Assembly: GCA_013398295.1 (NCBI GenBank)
Contig: VZSF01007823.1
Coordinates: forward strand, 250,942 to 314,941
DNA: 64,000 nt
Origin: Chionis minor
Taxonomy: Eukaryota > Chordata > Aves > Charadriiformes > Chionididae
Reading direction: 5' to 3'
Shown piece by piece: positions 27,101 to 42,100 of the stretch. The position numbers and the translations under genes are program-made. The notes under the pieces were generated by a model, which ran no database searches, was not told where the DNA came from, and saw only the letters and a list, made by a program, of their open reading frames with translations. Positions within the stretch are counted from its first letter, which is position 1. Each line of letters starts with the position of its first letter.

Positions 27101-30100
27101 CTATATCCAAACTTGCTTTTTTTGCTGTCATTTACTAAAACCCTCATTTACCACAAGTCATTTTTTCTTCTTGAGTAAGGGGCACATGTTGCAAGTGTCT
27201 TTTTGCATGACCAGGAATTTTTCTAAAGAAGGCACGTATGAAATTTGAAATATGTAATATTCAGGAATGTGTGTGTGAATATACATGTATCCATGCAATG
27301 TAGCATCTGACTATAACTTAATATAACTATCTCTATTATATTTATTTACTAAAGCAAATGTTACATTTAGTTTCCACATGGCAGGGATATTTAAATTGAG
27401 ATTTCTTGTTAACTTACTTAGAAATGTTACTGTTTTTCTTAACAGGAGCATATTTTGATGAGAAATCAAAATTTAGTTGGACTTAAACTTCCTGAACTTA
27501 GTGAAGCAGCTGAACAGGAAAAAGGTGCGGTATCATAAAAGCTGGAAGGAGTGTTTGTTTGTTGTACACTGATTTTTATAATTGACTAATATGGAGGGGG
27601 AAAAAAAGTCTTTTTCTTCAATTGCAATAGTAATTGTAATGAAACAGTCATGGAGCAGGGTAATAAATGATGAATAAGAGAGGTTAATAATGGAAGTCCC
27701 TGGATTTCTTGATGATCTGAGCCAAGAGGATACTGTAGGTATTATTACAACCAAATTAAAAGATACATACCTGGCCAGAGTCTGTCTTGTACTTAATAGA
27801 TGGAGGACTGTCTCAAGTTTTGGTGACTTTCTGAAAGAATGATTCAGCAGTGATGGATTGAATGGATGTGACCACTGCAAGATTATTATGGCCATAAGGG
27901 TGAATATGATCCTTAAAAGTATAAATAAGAGATGGAATGCTTTATTCCTTCTTTTTTATTTTAGTATATGTGTGGCAAATATTGGAATGGCATGTTCACC
28001 TCTGGTCCACAACTCTACGTCAATGTGGATAGGTAAGAGTAAGGCCAGAGAGGAGACATAAATGTGATTGAAGGATTGGAAAAATGTGCCTTAAAACAAG
28101 AGGTATTTTTTTTAGCTCAATTTGTATGATATTTAATAAGAAGAAGGCTTAAAACTCTACATAAATGACAAAACAGAAATCTGGCACCAAATGTTTTTTC
28201 CAATCTAACACAAGCAAATGAGATTTGATGCCTGTATTTAAAAAGATTCAGAATGGAAGTAAAAAGCAAAGACTTTTGCTTTTTGTTCTCAATACTGAGA
28301 ATTGTTCTCAATACTGAGAACAATGCAACAACAGGAAGAACTAAATAGCAGTTGTGCTGAGCAATCAATTGAAAATATTTAAACCAAAACTGCATATTTG
28401 TTTAGAAGTAGCTAAGTCAGAACTTGTTTGGGGTGTTTTTAAGGCCACATTAACTGAAATGGAGGAGGTTAATATGAAAGGAGCTGAAACTGATTGTCCA
28501 AGATTTGATCCAAAGACAATTTCCATTTTTCTTAAAGCTGTTCATTTAGCTAATTCATAGATTTGCTTTGGAACTGTTTCATAAGGCCTTAAATCTTCTG
28601 TCACACAGGGAGATGTCTGAGATACTACTTTTTATGTCATCTCTGGAAACAGACTCATCTTCAGTCTGAATGAAACAAGATTAAAAGAGACTTCTTGTCC
28701 TCTTTCTGTATTTAGTGACTATATCTTTGGATTCTTAGATATGGTAATATTGTTCCTGTCATTCTGCCAGCAGAAAATTTCCCAGAAATTATTTAGCAGG
28801 CTCTATTTGAAAGTGTAAAATAGTTGCCATTTTACCAGCCTGTTAAATAATTTTGGCAGATTTGAAACTTTAGAGGAAAACATTATGAAAAGCTAGGCAC
28901 TATTTTATCCAGCTTTTCAATCAAGATCTCATGAGCGTCACAAGCTTTTTGAAGTCTACTAACTTATGTAAATGATAGTCAGAACATTAAGGGTTAACTC
29001 CGTGTCCTCAGAGGGGAAAAAAAGTGAGAGGTCAAATCTTTACTTCATTTGTTAGGGAGACTTACTTCCTTACATTGTCATAGAAGCCACTCTGTGCTTT
29101 TTAACGGGAGTACTAATATTGCCTAAACAGTAGGAAATCACCACTTCATACTTCATTAATACTGTTACAAATCGAATATATTGGCTCCATCATGTTTGCT
29201 ATCAATACCAAGTTATTGTGATTATCTTAGTAAACACAACTTTGCATCTACAGAAGTTTAGATAAGTGAGATCTATTAGATCTGGAGACATTGTGATGTC
29301 AGGCTGGCTTTTTATGGGGACACACATGACTGTTCTTAAGTAAATACTGGAGTTTTTAAATATAAAGGAAATGCACAAAACTAAAATGTAACTAGAAAGT
29401 ATCTCTGATTCTTTTCTGTCTTTCATGTTAATGATCTCCACATTTACAAAAATTGAGCTTTTTCACACAATTTATTTTGCAAGTCTAAGAATCTTTCTAT
29501 TATGCCAGATGAATAGGAGAGCTTTACAAAGATATCTTCCCAAGTCTGAGATTCAGATTGGGTAACCTGACTTTCCTATCGTAGAGTCCTTCATTAAATT
29601 CTGGTAAGATAGAAGGAGATAAGGGAATGATTATATATGAAATTAAACAAAATGAGAATAACAAGTTAAGTAACATGATTTTTTTAAAAAAAGTTTGAGC
29701 CATATCTTTGTTCTTATCAAAGTGACAGAAGTAGAAGACGACAGTTGTACTGATTACTTTTGTTGCCGTTGCTTGAAAGGAAGACAGGGGATCTTTAGCA
29801 GTAAAGGAGAGATGGGTGATGTGTCACCATGTGCAATGAAGGAAATAACATTCTACATGAAGGGGTGGACCTTTTCTTCTTGTTCACTTTTGCTCCCAGT
29901 AGAGTTGGGGTGAAATCCTCATTGACTGTGTCCTCAAAGGACACAGTTAGGCTGAAAGGTCCTATTTGGCTTTGAGATGCTGACTATTAATAGTTAATGC
30001 ATGACTTTTCAAATAAGATAAAAGTTTCTTATCTGGAAATATCTTTAGGCCCTTCACCTCTCCCCTCCCCCACTGAAGAGGAAGAGACAAAGAATAGCTC

Positions 30101-33100
30101 TGATGTCATGCCCAGCATTCCTGATGTATTGCTGCGAAAACTACGAGTGCACAAATCGCTTCCAGGAAGGTAAAAGCTCATTAGAAGTAGAAAGACATCA
30201 TCCGGGGGAAAGCACACTAATGGTTTCCAGTGAACTCCCTTTACAGAGTTCCATTCATAAGGGATCCATATAAGTAGACAAATTGCTGCATCTTAAGATG
30301 CGCAATGGAAATTTTTCTGAAAAATTTTGGGGAGTGCACCAACTTTGAGTAACTGGACAACTTTTTAAATTAGATTGTAAGTTGTACATAAAAAGTCTGA
30401 AACCTAACTTGCATGCTACAGATACATCTTTATGCAGATTTTTCTACTGGTCTGTCCACTCCTGGTTTTCAGGATGGCTGCTGCAGATATAAATTCATGT
30501 TGAAAATGTTAGTATTTCTTTCCCGCAGAAAAATAATCAGGCCGGATAATGCTTTCCAATGGTAAAATTTGAGCATGTAAGAATTCTGCAGGTTTTCTGC
30601 AGGTGATGATTTTTCAGGGAAAAGGAGTTTATTTTGCAAATGAAGTTGAAGGACTCACTCATGAACTGCCTGATCTTGGGCTCTGCAAGTAGGCATTTAT
30701 CAACAGATTGCTTAACACCTGCCACGGCTGAGGAGTTTCTCCTTTCCTGCTTATGGAATCTGGAACAGTATGTCTGCACGTTATACATGTGTAGGGTAGC
30801 ACCATACAAGAGATCATTTGAAAGTAGAGCTATTGTTGCATAATGCAAGGGAGCTATAGCAAGGGAATCCTCTGGTCCATACTCTTCTGAAGTGGAGTCA
30901 TAGTAGACTATACCTGCCACGTGTTTGTCCACACCTTTAGAAATACCAATTTTCATGCTGATTTGAGTTTACTGCTCTCCAAACATAACATTTTCTTGAC
31001 AGAATTTAAGTAGAATTTTCCTTTTTGGTGGGAGGTTTATGTTTAAAATGATACAAAAGTCTGTAACTTCAGAAAATATTTTGCTCTGGCCCAAGAAACG
31101 TAGGGAAGAAAGCTCAAATGAAGCATTTATTACCACATGCCCTGCCTACCTTGCACCACTGATAACTTTAGAGACTGAGCATATTTTATTTTGTGTTGTA
31201 TTAGACTAAAGCTAAGCTTCTTCCATATTTCTGCATACACCTTTTCTTTGAGAGAAATAAAACCATAACAAAAAATGTTTATTAGGCATTAAAACAATTT
31301 GAAGCATATTTTGCCAAAACTACTCCTAAATCCACCCATGTGTTTTTATACTATAAACGCCAAAGGCCTTAAATCATTTGAAGCAGTCAATATGTGTCCT
31401 CTGTGCAGATGAAATTAATATTCAACATTTGTTGTGAAGGAACTGTTATATACAACATTTTATATAAATGAATGCATGAGGTGAAGGAGTTCTAAGAGAC
31501 AATTGCTTGATAGTAATCAAATACTAAAAAGAAAAGTAATTTCATACTAAGTACAAAATAGGTAAATGCTGAACTGGCTTTGAGGATCAGATAATATAGA
31601 GATCTTCTGGTTTTCAGGTAATATTCTTTAATCAGTTAGCTGAATCTCTTGAATGAATACACACATAACTTTTCATTCTTACTATAAATTTCTCAGAACA
31701 TTCCCAGCAAAGACAGGAATTTTATCATTCTGTGCTGTGTTATGCAGCACATACAGATGCTTGAACTTCCTTCTAGAAGGACTACTCCTTCTAGTAGGCT
31801 TCCTCCTACAATTACATCAGGTAATATGAATATTAATACTTTAGGCACAAAATGGTTTTCCAGCACGGGGGCATACTGGCCTCTCTTCTTCTAGTCATTA
31901 CTAGAAGTATTGTTCTACCCAACAAGAAAAATCTACCAGATGCATTGATTTCTATATTTGGGATTAATGATGCAATGAATAATACAATAACATTTGAATT
32001 TCCTGAAAGTATCATGTCTGCACAGGTGTATGATACTGTCAACCACAACTCCTGTCACTGGTGTCCACTAGAATTTGTATAAACAGCTCCTGTCATTTCT
32101 TTCAGATGTTTCTCATCTCTATTCACTTGCATTAAACTGAATAGCGCTCTGATGTTTTGGATTAATTACAGGAATAAGAACCTGTAAATTCAAATACATG
32201 GGATGACTGCCTTTAAGTGAGATCTTGCAATTTAATGTTGTCTATCTCATTTCTTTTACAGTATTCTATGAAACTGAATTTTGGTACCTTTTACTAGTTT
32301 TTGTATGGTCAGTAATCATTCTTGTGGTGGAAAACTCACAAAACTCAAACATATATTTTGTAAGTGTCAGAATCACGGTCAGAATCATTGTTAGCTGACT
32401 TCTAACAAAGTTAGCAGCTGAAACAGGATGGTTTAGTATACAGTGAGCTGGGGTCTGAATTCTGGCCATCTGTGATCATCTGTGATCAGCATCATCGTGA
32501 TGTTTCAACTGTTAACCGAAGGAAAATGGGCAAAGATAATACTGCGAAGTATTGTGTATTGTCACTCTCAGCTCCAAAAGGGTAACTTCTGTCCTGCTCT
32601 TGTATTCACAATTTATCACAATGTAGTGCAGATAGCAATAATTTCAGTTGCCAGAAACTTTGGTATGTTTTTCCCAATACTCAGGTGATACTGTGCTGTT
32701 GCTTTAAAAAAAAAAAACAACATAGGGTTTTCCTATAACAAGTACAATTGAATTAATTAAATACTGATTTCACCAAAAAGAAACCATAAAATATCTAAGG
32801 GGAAAATGTCTTTTGTTGTTCTTTTTGATTAAATATTACAATAGCTTTGTTTTTAGAGGCAAAACTAATTAAAATGTCATTTTTTTGCTTTTATTTATAG
32901 CTCCCCTCCACTTACTGAAAAAGAAGTTGAAGTGAGTATGTTCTTAAACGCATTATTTTAGACATATGCCTCAGTTTTAAGTGGTTACTGTAAGTCTAAC
33001 AGTGGTTATGAGAACCAGGCGAAGGGGTGGGTCTAAAAGTATTTCTCAGAAAGAAAACATTAAGCTCAATCAAAATAATAATTTTATGAAATATGGGCAA

Positions 33101-36100
33101 TTTTCCCAGGCAATATACACTGTAAAAAGACTTAGAGTAGAAATAAGCAGAACAATTGTTTGTGCATTCTTCATAATAAATCACGCATTCATTTGGGAAA
33201 TTATTATAATATACTTAAGGTAGTTTAAAAAATTATTTTAAATGAGACCAGAAATCCAATGAGTTAAACTGTGTTTTTGTATTGGCCAATAGGAGCTGTG
33301 GGGCAGTTTTTATGATATCTTGCAGTTATTTTACACAATTTCTACTTTTTCAGTTCAAGCCAATAATTTTTTTGTAGGTTGCTCTTTAGCTTGCTGGCTT
33401 TCTTTCTAATTTTTTTTTTTTTCACATAGCAGCGAAGAAAAAGCTCTTTATTTACGTAGTTCCAGCCTAATGAAACTGTCGGTGCCTGTGCTTTGCAAAG
33501 TATTAATCCTAAGAAATAATGCATCTGGTAAAGACAGAAGCAATCTTTAAAAGCACGGTGCAGGAGAATAAAAATGTTAGCACTTAATCTTTTGCTGGCT
33601 GCAGTGGTAGGTGTTTATCACTTAGATAAAACAATGCTGATGGTGAGCTCATCCCTGGACTTCCTTTGCACGGACTATCTGTTTAAAAACCTTGGGGACC
33701 CTTGGAGGAAGTCCAGCTAGAAAACAGATCCATTGTGATTCTGATACTTCTGGTAGGCTACTTCCTTCATTGTGTCTCTGCTCTACTGATCTCCCAGAAA
33801 AACATTCAGGAAAAGAGGCAGCAACACATTTATTCATATTTTAGAGGAAGCAAAGAGAAATTATTTTTGAAACAATCTAATTTTAAAAATATTTTCAATT
33901 TTCTGTTTCGATACTTATTTAAGCACCAAAGTTTGTGAAACGCACACCTTATGCATAAGTTGTTATTGGAAGTTTACATTACTGTCACAGTTATTTAAAA
34001 ATACTTTTTTTAAATCCAAACAGAATGTGTTTGTACAACTTTCCTTGGCCTTTAGAAATGATAGTTATACCTTGGAATCTAGAATTAACCAAGCAGAGAG
34101 AGAGAGAAATCTTACTGAAGAGAATGCTGAGAAGGAACTGGAAAACTTTAAAGCAGCCATTACGGTAAGAAAGCAACAATAATGCTTTTTCTGAACTATA
34201 GTGTACACACACATTTTCTATGCTTGCTTGTATCTACTGTAAATTTAGCCCCAAAAGTTAATTTTCTGCTTTTCAAGCTCCTTACTGAAGCTGCCTACCA
34301 CTCTACACAAGAGACAGCATTTTCTGCCAGAGTGGGCCACCGTTGCTGGAAATGCGTAGAGGATGTTGCCCTATGTCTAACAGATTTCAAGAATAAATAC
34401 TATGAATTTTCTATTCAGTTCTTGGAATAAGCCTGTGACAAACCTAAGAACATTCAGAACTGCAATTTGAGCACCGATCCATGCTCTCCTGTGCAAAAAC
34501 TTCTTTAGCAGTAAATTTGAGTAAATTAGGTGAGATACTGAAATAATCTGAACCCTGACTCCTGCGGTTTGTGACTTGAAGAACCTCTTAACTGCAGATA
34601 ATAGAAGGCAGTATAAGAAACAGCGAGGCTTACTTAAGGAATACATGCAATCTCAGGATCGAGGTTAGGGGCCTGAATACACTTCAATTCCAGCTGCCCC
34701 GATGTTCTTTTATTAGCAGTAGTTTTCAGTCCTTGCCAGCTTTCTCTGGATTTTCTAACCAAAATGACAAATCTATCTTTGAGACGTGTCAACTTATGTG
34801 CTGCGCACATTTTTGTGCAAAAAAGGAAGGGATGCTTAGATACTGTGCTGCTAAAATAAATACTTGTAGACCCCATTTGCATGTTGCAAGGAGAAATAGA
34901 TTTGGAGAAATAGTCAGGAGAACATATCATTCTCCCATTTACTTTATCAAGAATGTCATCAGGTAAGAAAGGATACATTTAAAAAAATTTGTGGTATTTA
35001 TATCTTTTCATCTGGAATTTCAAATCTGCATTTGCAGATTAATCGTTCCTGGAAAAAAAAAAAGTTTTGAATGTTTTGCTGCTCTTCCCTCTGTTCTCCG
35101 ATTAAAGAGCAAGAAGAAACAACCTATTAAATCTCAAGGGGATTTTTTATTATAATATTTTGTATACATACGCATTTTTACAAGTAGTGTATAAGGGCTC
35201 TTAAAACTGAAAAAAAATGTCTGTTAGATTTGACATGTATTTCTGTTAATTAGGCACCAAGGACCATGTTGCTGGCATGGGACAAATGTGATCAGCTTTA
35301 TCCTTCTTTATGTAGCTCACAGGCTAGAGTCTGGCTTTTACAAGCTTTTTTACGTAATTTATAAGCAATTGGAAACTGCTATTCATAGAAAAGCTTTTGT
35401 TCTGTACAATGGAATAAACTAACAAGCAATTAAATTGACAACTTCTGTATAATCTGTATCATATTAGACCTAGACTTGTTCGTCTCAGTGGGAGGTTATC
35501 TTCATTTCTGTAGGACAGGTTCATATTATATGGTTCAATGAGAGTTTTACCAGTCTTTATGATTTTTTTTAATCAAGCTTGTGACAATTGATGTTTTATT
35601 CAAAAACCCAACTTCAAGAGAAAGCTGATTTACATGAACTTCAGATTTGTTCAAGAAAATAAGCAAGTTATAGTCACCAAGAAAAACCTGAAAATCTGAA
35701 ATTCTCTGCATATATTTCTCAGACAGATTTCCTTATGCCTTCTTGGGTCTTGCAGTCAAATTTTGTCTGCAATTTATTATCACACTAGCTTCAGTGATAA
35801 ATAAGTTGAAGAATTTTTTGTTATTGCAATTGTTGTCGTTGCGCCAGATTCATCAGTCTCTTGGCTGTGTTTCTACACCAAAGGTTTGCACTACAAATGC
35901 AGTTTCTCAAATGACTCTATTCAAAGTTACTGCACATCGCTCCCTTCTTTTGAAGGGGGGGAGAAAAAGAGGAGGAGAAGAGGTTATTCTTTTCACACAT
36001 TTCAATGTGTTGACTTCTTCTTGCAGTAATACAGGTTGGTGGTTGCAGAGAACTAGGGCATAATGCAGCTGGTCAGAGGTAAAATTGTGTGAATGGCAAG

Positions 36101-39100
36101 ACAGTGATTAATTACTTAAGACAACCTCATTGCCAAAACTGGTGCATCCTGAAAATGCACTTTGAGAATACAAGAATCATCCAGCATCACTAAGTCTGCC
36201 TATGAATCTGAACTAAATTGTATTGGGCTTTCTCATATCAAACTTTTCTGTGAAAAGAAAACTCATTTAGTGAAGAGGTGTTCACTAAGGCTTTAGCTAA
36301 TAAAACATCTAAATTCACTCTTGCTTTTGGTAACTAATCCCAAGGAAGTTATATGCTTTGATGCTATACAGTATTAGTCTGAGCCTATCAAAGTGACATT
36401 AATCCAGTGCATAAGTGTGTGTATTGATTGACAAAAAATGGTTAAGAAATTCCAATTACCCTTTGATTTCCAGGCCATAGTATTTATTATTACTCCTTTA
36501 CATTTGGAATTCTTGAGACTATGATGTCTTATTTTCCAAATAAGTGAAGTATCATGGAACTGAAAGAACATAAATGGCTTAACACCTCACGGCCAGCAAA
36601 TTAAAATGTTCTTTGTGTTTTGGCAGTCATTTGTACGTACTAGTTCAAATAAACTTGGCTTTTGTAAAGTTCACAGGTAGCGAGGCATGATTCATCATTA
36701 ATTTCAAATGGAAAAGTCTTGCAAATGTGCTTAGCTCTCTTTAACTCCTTGAAAAGTGTGTCTGCAGTATGCAGTGAAGCACCATTCTGTAACAGAGCAG
36801 CAGGTTATCTCTGGTGGTAGTGATGGCTCTCCTGGGGCTAATTTGTCTATGTGTAGTTCTGCCTAGACATCTCTACCCTACTTCTGTGGCTCAGGCTACT
36901 TCATCTGAACTAAATGTGGCAAGACATGACAGTAAAGCTTATGTATTTTCACTTCAGTCTTCAGCTCACTTATGGCATCACTATGAACACAGAGAAGCTT
37001 ACCAGAAGCTATTGGAGGATATTGCTGTTCTGCGGCGCTTAGCTGCTAGACTGTCTAGTCGTGCTGAGATGGTTGGAGCCGTTCGCCAGGTGAGGACATC
37101 CTGGTGTCTAACACATTATCATGGCTGCACGTGTTCACTCTTTATCTTTTTCAGCTATAGCTGGACATTATATTAGCCCTTTGAATTTTATTTCCCATTT
37201 TGACAGATTAAAGACGTTTATTGTAGTGCCAGATAAGACGCCATTTCAGTCTGGAAATAGAATTCAAACAGAAGAAGATTACCCATGAAGCTATTCAACA
37301 TCTGTGCAATATAAGCATGTATATTATTCAGAACTATAGCTGCATCACAAGAAACTTATGTAAAATCATTGCAGCATGAATAAGAATTTTTTCTGCATCA
37401 AAAAGCTTATCTAATTCAGTCACCTGCCTTTGGTAATAGCTTGCTCAGACAGCTATAAAGCATTTAAGAACAGAGCAAGTATAGATGAGAACACAGTAAT
37501 ACCATCCCAGGTTCAAGACTGTTTCCTCTTCCCACTAAAGTAACTAGACTGATGCCAGGGACTAAGACCTTCAAGGATTTGAAAACAAATGTACGTATAC
37601 CATATAAGTAATAGATAGACTCACAGACAGACTGTATAAAATATCACAGAATAAATTCGGATATTCTGTGGATATATATGAGTGCATGTGCATTTTTGTT
37701 CTAATTAGCTTAGGAATTTTTGGTTATGAAGGTACCGATATTTCTATAAGAACAACTATTCCAGATGTAGCCCTGACAGGGAACATACACATAGAGGCAA
37801 GTGATTTGTTTGAGAAGTGTAGAGATTACCTGAGTATTCCCCTCTTTTCTTCCTTAGGAGAAGCGTATGTCAAAGGCAACTGAAGTAATGATGCAGTATG
37901 TGGAAAATCTGAAAAGAACATATGAAAAAGATCATGCTGAACTGATGGAATTCAAGAAACTTGCCAATCAGAATTCTAGCAGAAGCTACGGTGCATCTGG
38001 TAAAAAAACCCGAAAATTTAAGGATTTGTCTTGCCTCTATACAGAGAGGTGTTGGAGCTATTAATGATAAAAAGTAAAATATCATGAAAACTGTTCCTGA
38101 TGTTCTGATCTACAGGAGCAGATTTCAAAAAGTTTTAGATATAACAATTAAAATATTTGATACACCCATACTTAATGCTCTAGTACAGTAATTTTAAATC
38201 ACTGTCACTTAACAAATTCTGATGAGATCCAATGACATTTTCATTGGCGTCTTGCACATACTACCTCTCATGTGACGATGGCAAAATTTCATTATTAAAA
38301 AGATTTTTTCTTTTTGAAACCTTTTCTTTCTGAGTTTGCTGGAAACTGAAATAAGAGTATTTTCAAAAGAAAAAAGTATTTTCAAAAGAGTATTTGCAAA
38401 AACTTACATATGGAGGCAAATAGTGGACTTCTACCTGATCTCAGTAAAGATAGTAAGGGTTAAGTTTTTTTGCAGTTATTTCGAATTTATTCTGCAGGTG
38501 TAATTGAGACCAGAACTGTATGACAGATAAATATGCAATCACTACAGACCTTGTATAAATATACTATATCTAAGTTTGAAATACAAGCAAGGGCTCTGTT
38601 AATATTATGTCTACTCATATAGTCTAAGACTGTTCTTTATCTACTGTTTTTATGCAGAAGATGGAGTACCTCGTTCATCTAGATCCATGTCTCTTACTGT
38701 TGGAAAGGTATTTCTACAATATAAAGGAAATGAAGTGAACATTCTATGTAGTGAAATTTCTTTGTCTACAGACACTCCCTTTTATAGGTTGCGTTCAAAA
38801 CATAGTGTTGGTAAATTCTCAATATTGTTCATGTAATTCAATGCAAGTGCTTTGTAATTTTGGATACATGATTAAGTATGACTTTGTGCAATAATGGTAA
38901 TGCTTACTGTGAAGCTATAAACAATAAAGGGACCTATTTATTTAAGAATAATTGTATTCCAGGCCACACACCTGTGCTCCAGAGAATGGCTTAGGGTCCC
39001 GTGCTTTATTCGAGTTCCTCAGTGAGGAAGCTGAACATTGGATCAAAACTTACTATATGATTCGTGATTCCATGGTCATGCCATTTTCATTATCTTAGGA

Positions 39101-42100
39101 ATTATATCATGTTTAGAGTAGCTTAGATGTTAACATTTATTTTTAAGTGGTGCTCAGTTTTCACTTAGCATCAAAGTATCTTGATTGGTTTGACAAAACA
39201 TTCAGCGTGAGAGATTATCTCAGATTGTTTCGGCTTGACCAATTTGTAAGTTTAACATGGCCAGCGTTCCATTTCTGGAAAACTTCCAAGTGTTGGAGAT
39301 CAAGTTTATTACAAAACTTCCTAAAACAATGAATGATTTCAGATAGCCAAGTCCCAATGTAACCGTTATGAAATTTGGTGGTCAAAGGCATTATATTATT
39401 TCTGTTATTTCTTCATATAGCTATTAGATGCTATATGTGCTTGGATTTTTTTACTCAGTGTAAGGCATAGATTTCCCTAGGTGTATGTCATAGGATGAAG
39501 TATTTGACTACTTACGTGATGATAGCAAAAACTTACATGATCTATGCTTGAGCTAGAATATATTGTGTAAAACTAGCACGTGTTTATCATATAAAAAAAT
39601 TCCACAGTCTTTGGGAAATGTCACATGATGGCAGTGTCACATGATGCTAGATAGATATCAAACAACTCAAGGGTGGGGGAGAAGGCTCTGTTCTTTTGCG
39701 GAAGGAATGGATAGTGTTTCTGTAAGTTATAATTTGTAGGTTTAGAAATAGTTAGTATGCCGTACTGGGTACAGTATGTCATAATGGGTACATAGCAAGA
39801 GAAGAGTTTTGTGTGTAAGTGGCATTTTTCCCAGTATCATTATACATCTGGTTTAACGAGAGATAATAGCCTCTAATAAGAGCTGACTACAACAGCTCAG
39901 AACATATCTGTTGTGTGACTTACACTACTGGGCTTTCGGTGTGGAGGGAAAAGAGTAGCATCCCAGTACACTGCCTCATTGCACACTAAGCACTTGCCAT
40001 ACCAGACAGTACTAGAGGAAGTCTGGGGGAAAACCACAGCTCTAACAACCATTTATCTTAATTTTGCTCCCAACCCTCCTTTCCCCCAAGGGACATTAAC
40101 CTACATCTTTGCCACACCATGTACAGAACTTGTAGAATTGTTCTGCAGCCTATCTTGTTTTACGATAGAAAAAAAAAAATGTTGTTTGTCACAGAACATG
40201 CCTCGGAGGAGAGTCAGCGTTGCTGTTGTTCCCAAATTTAACTCCTTAAGCATTCCTGGTCAGTCACCAACGGCTTCACCTATACCTACAATGCCTTCCC
40301 TGGTAAGTAAAACCCAGTTTAAAGATACTACTTTTTGTCTAAACCATTTTTGCATAGGACCAAGACATAGTTACTAAAAAATGTAAGCTATATCATTGGT
40401 TTAGTTTATTTTGACTCCATCCTAGTGAAAAGGATGGACAAAAGTAATTCCTGTTGTGTAAGGGACATAAACCTTCAGAGTCTACCTCCATAAATGATCA
40501 CTTTGGACACAGAGCTTAATAGGGCTAGCTGGTGATTCAGAGCCATTAGACATCAGTTTAGGCAATTTGCCTGTAATCTGTAGTAACATACTGGAAAGAA
40601 GTAGTATAGTTGTCCACTGTAGGAGAGAAGTTTTAGCTAGAATCCATAGAAGGTGATTGGACTGCTTCTCTTCATTGCCAAAAAGTCCACTAAACAGAGA
40701 AGCATGTCATTAACATGCAGAAATGTATGTGTACAAATTTAGAAGTTCTGTGATGATCCGAGATTACTGGAGCTATCAGCCCTTTGCCTTGACTTTTTGT
40801 TTGTAAAAGTTTAATAAATTAAATGAGAATCTAATCTGAACCTAATAAATCTGTATGAGTGTTTTAGAGGAAAACTGGCATACCAACGGTCCAGAGATTA
40901 TCTAAGATGACACATAACCTGAAAATTATGCAGTTTTCTGTTAAAAATGTAGGGCTATTTAAATGACCTGAGAAGCTAAATCCATCTTAGTTTTAAGAAA
41001 ACAATCTATTTGTGCAATTCAGTTGTTATGTATTCAGGTCAATTGTTTCAGGAACCAAGTGTGTTTATTTACCATAATTTATTATGATTTTTTTTTGTTT
41101 AAAATTTTCCATTGAAAACTTAGCTAACAAATTCATGTTCCTAGGATAATATGGAGAAGCAATAGAATAATTTTACTGTTCAGTGATCAATATATGAAGA
41201 AGGACTTTTCTTGGAAAAAATAAGCAGGGTAGAACGGAATGTCACAGAAAATTTTTCCTAGCATGCAAGTCTATTGTTTACTGTGGTTAGTATGAGTAAT
41301 TTGGAAGCTTCACATTAAAGATACCTTGCTCATGGGTGTGCGAAGAAAACCTAAACAGCACATTGACTTTGTCATTTTACTGAAGACTCTTTTGAAATTA
41401 ATTCATGGATGTGACGTTTATTCCTGTTTTTCCCTTACAGTCTGAATCACCTAGTAATGGAAAGAGCAATCTAACATCTACTCCTGTTCTGCCAGCACTT
41501 TTAGAAAAGTGAGTTTTTTCTAGGTCATCTCATTACTTATTGAATCTGGGTATGAAATTAAAATGATATAATTTCTCTCTTTCCTGACAGAAGTCATACC
41601 AAGGCATAACGTGTTGAAATCAGTAACACAATATTGGCTTAGGTTGATTCACGATCTGGTAACTGTATTTTACTGTGTCATCATCATATTGGTCTTCTCA
41701 TATTCCAAGAGTTTAGAAGCCGTATCAGAACTAAATCTAGCCTGCTATGATCTCATGATGAACTCATCACATAAAACTGCAGCAGAAGATTATACATTTA
41801 TACATTTGAGTAAGCTTGCCTTCAGAACTTGACAAAACTGAGAGTATTACATACAAGGCATGTGGCGCTTTTTTAAAATATATTTCCTGGAACAACTTAA
41901 TGCTGTATCTAAAGTTGGCCATGAGCAACCCTGGCTGTGAGTATTCCTTGACTTGACTGTCCCAGTAATAGAAGTTTGTGTTCTGCCCTTGGCTTTTCAT
42001 CACGTGGCTAGCTAGTAAGAATCATATTTTGAATTACTATGATAGCCAGCATCATGTAAGTTTTTAAATTCATATAAATAAATTTATTATATGCAATTCA

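Larger units (their letters stand above)
37090..38657 (+). other. IRAG1: IRAG1 introns 14 and 15 (exon 15 lies between)
   Basis: Introns 37090-37857 and 38000-38657 flank exon 15. The second contains the agtattttcaaaaga triplication. Confidence 0.85.

Noticed and set aside
30537..30956. 139-codon minus-strand open frame in IRAG1 intron 11
   Set aside because: The longest unexplained minus-strand frame in an intron, but no recognisable domain, no splice context, no poly(A) or promoter evidence; chance frames of this size are possible in 64 kb.
31769..31780. ccttctagaagg palindrome with a heat-shock-element core
   Set aside because: A two-unit HSE match is common by chance and nothing else supports regulation.
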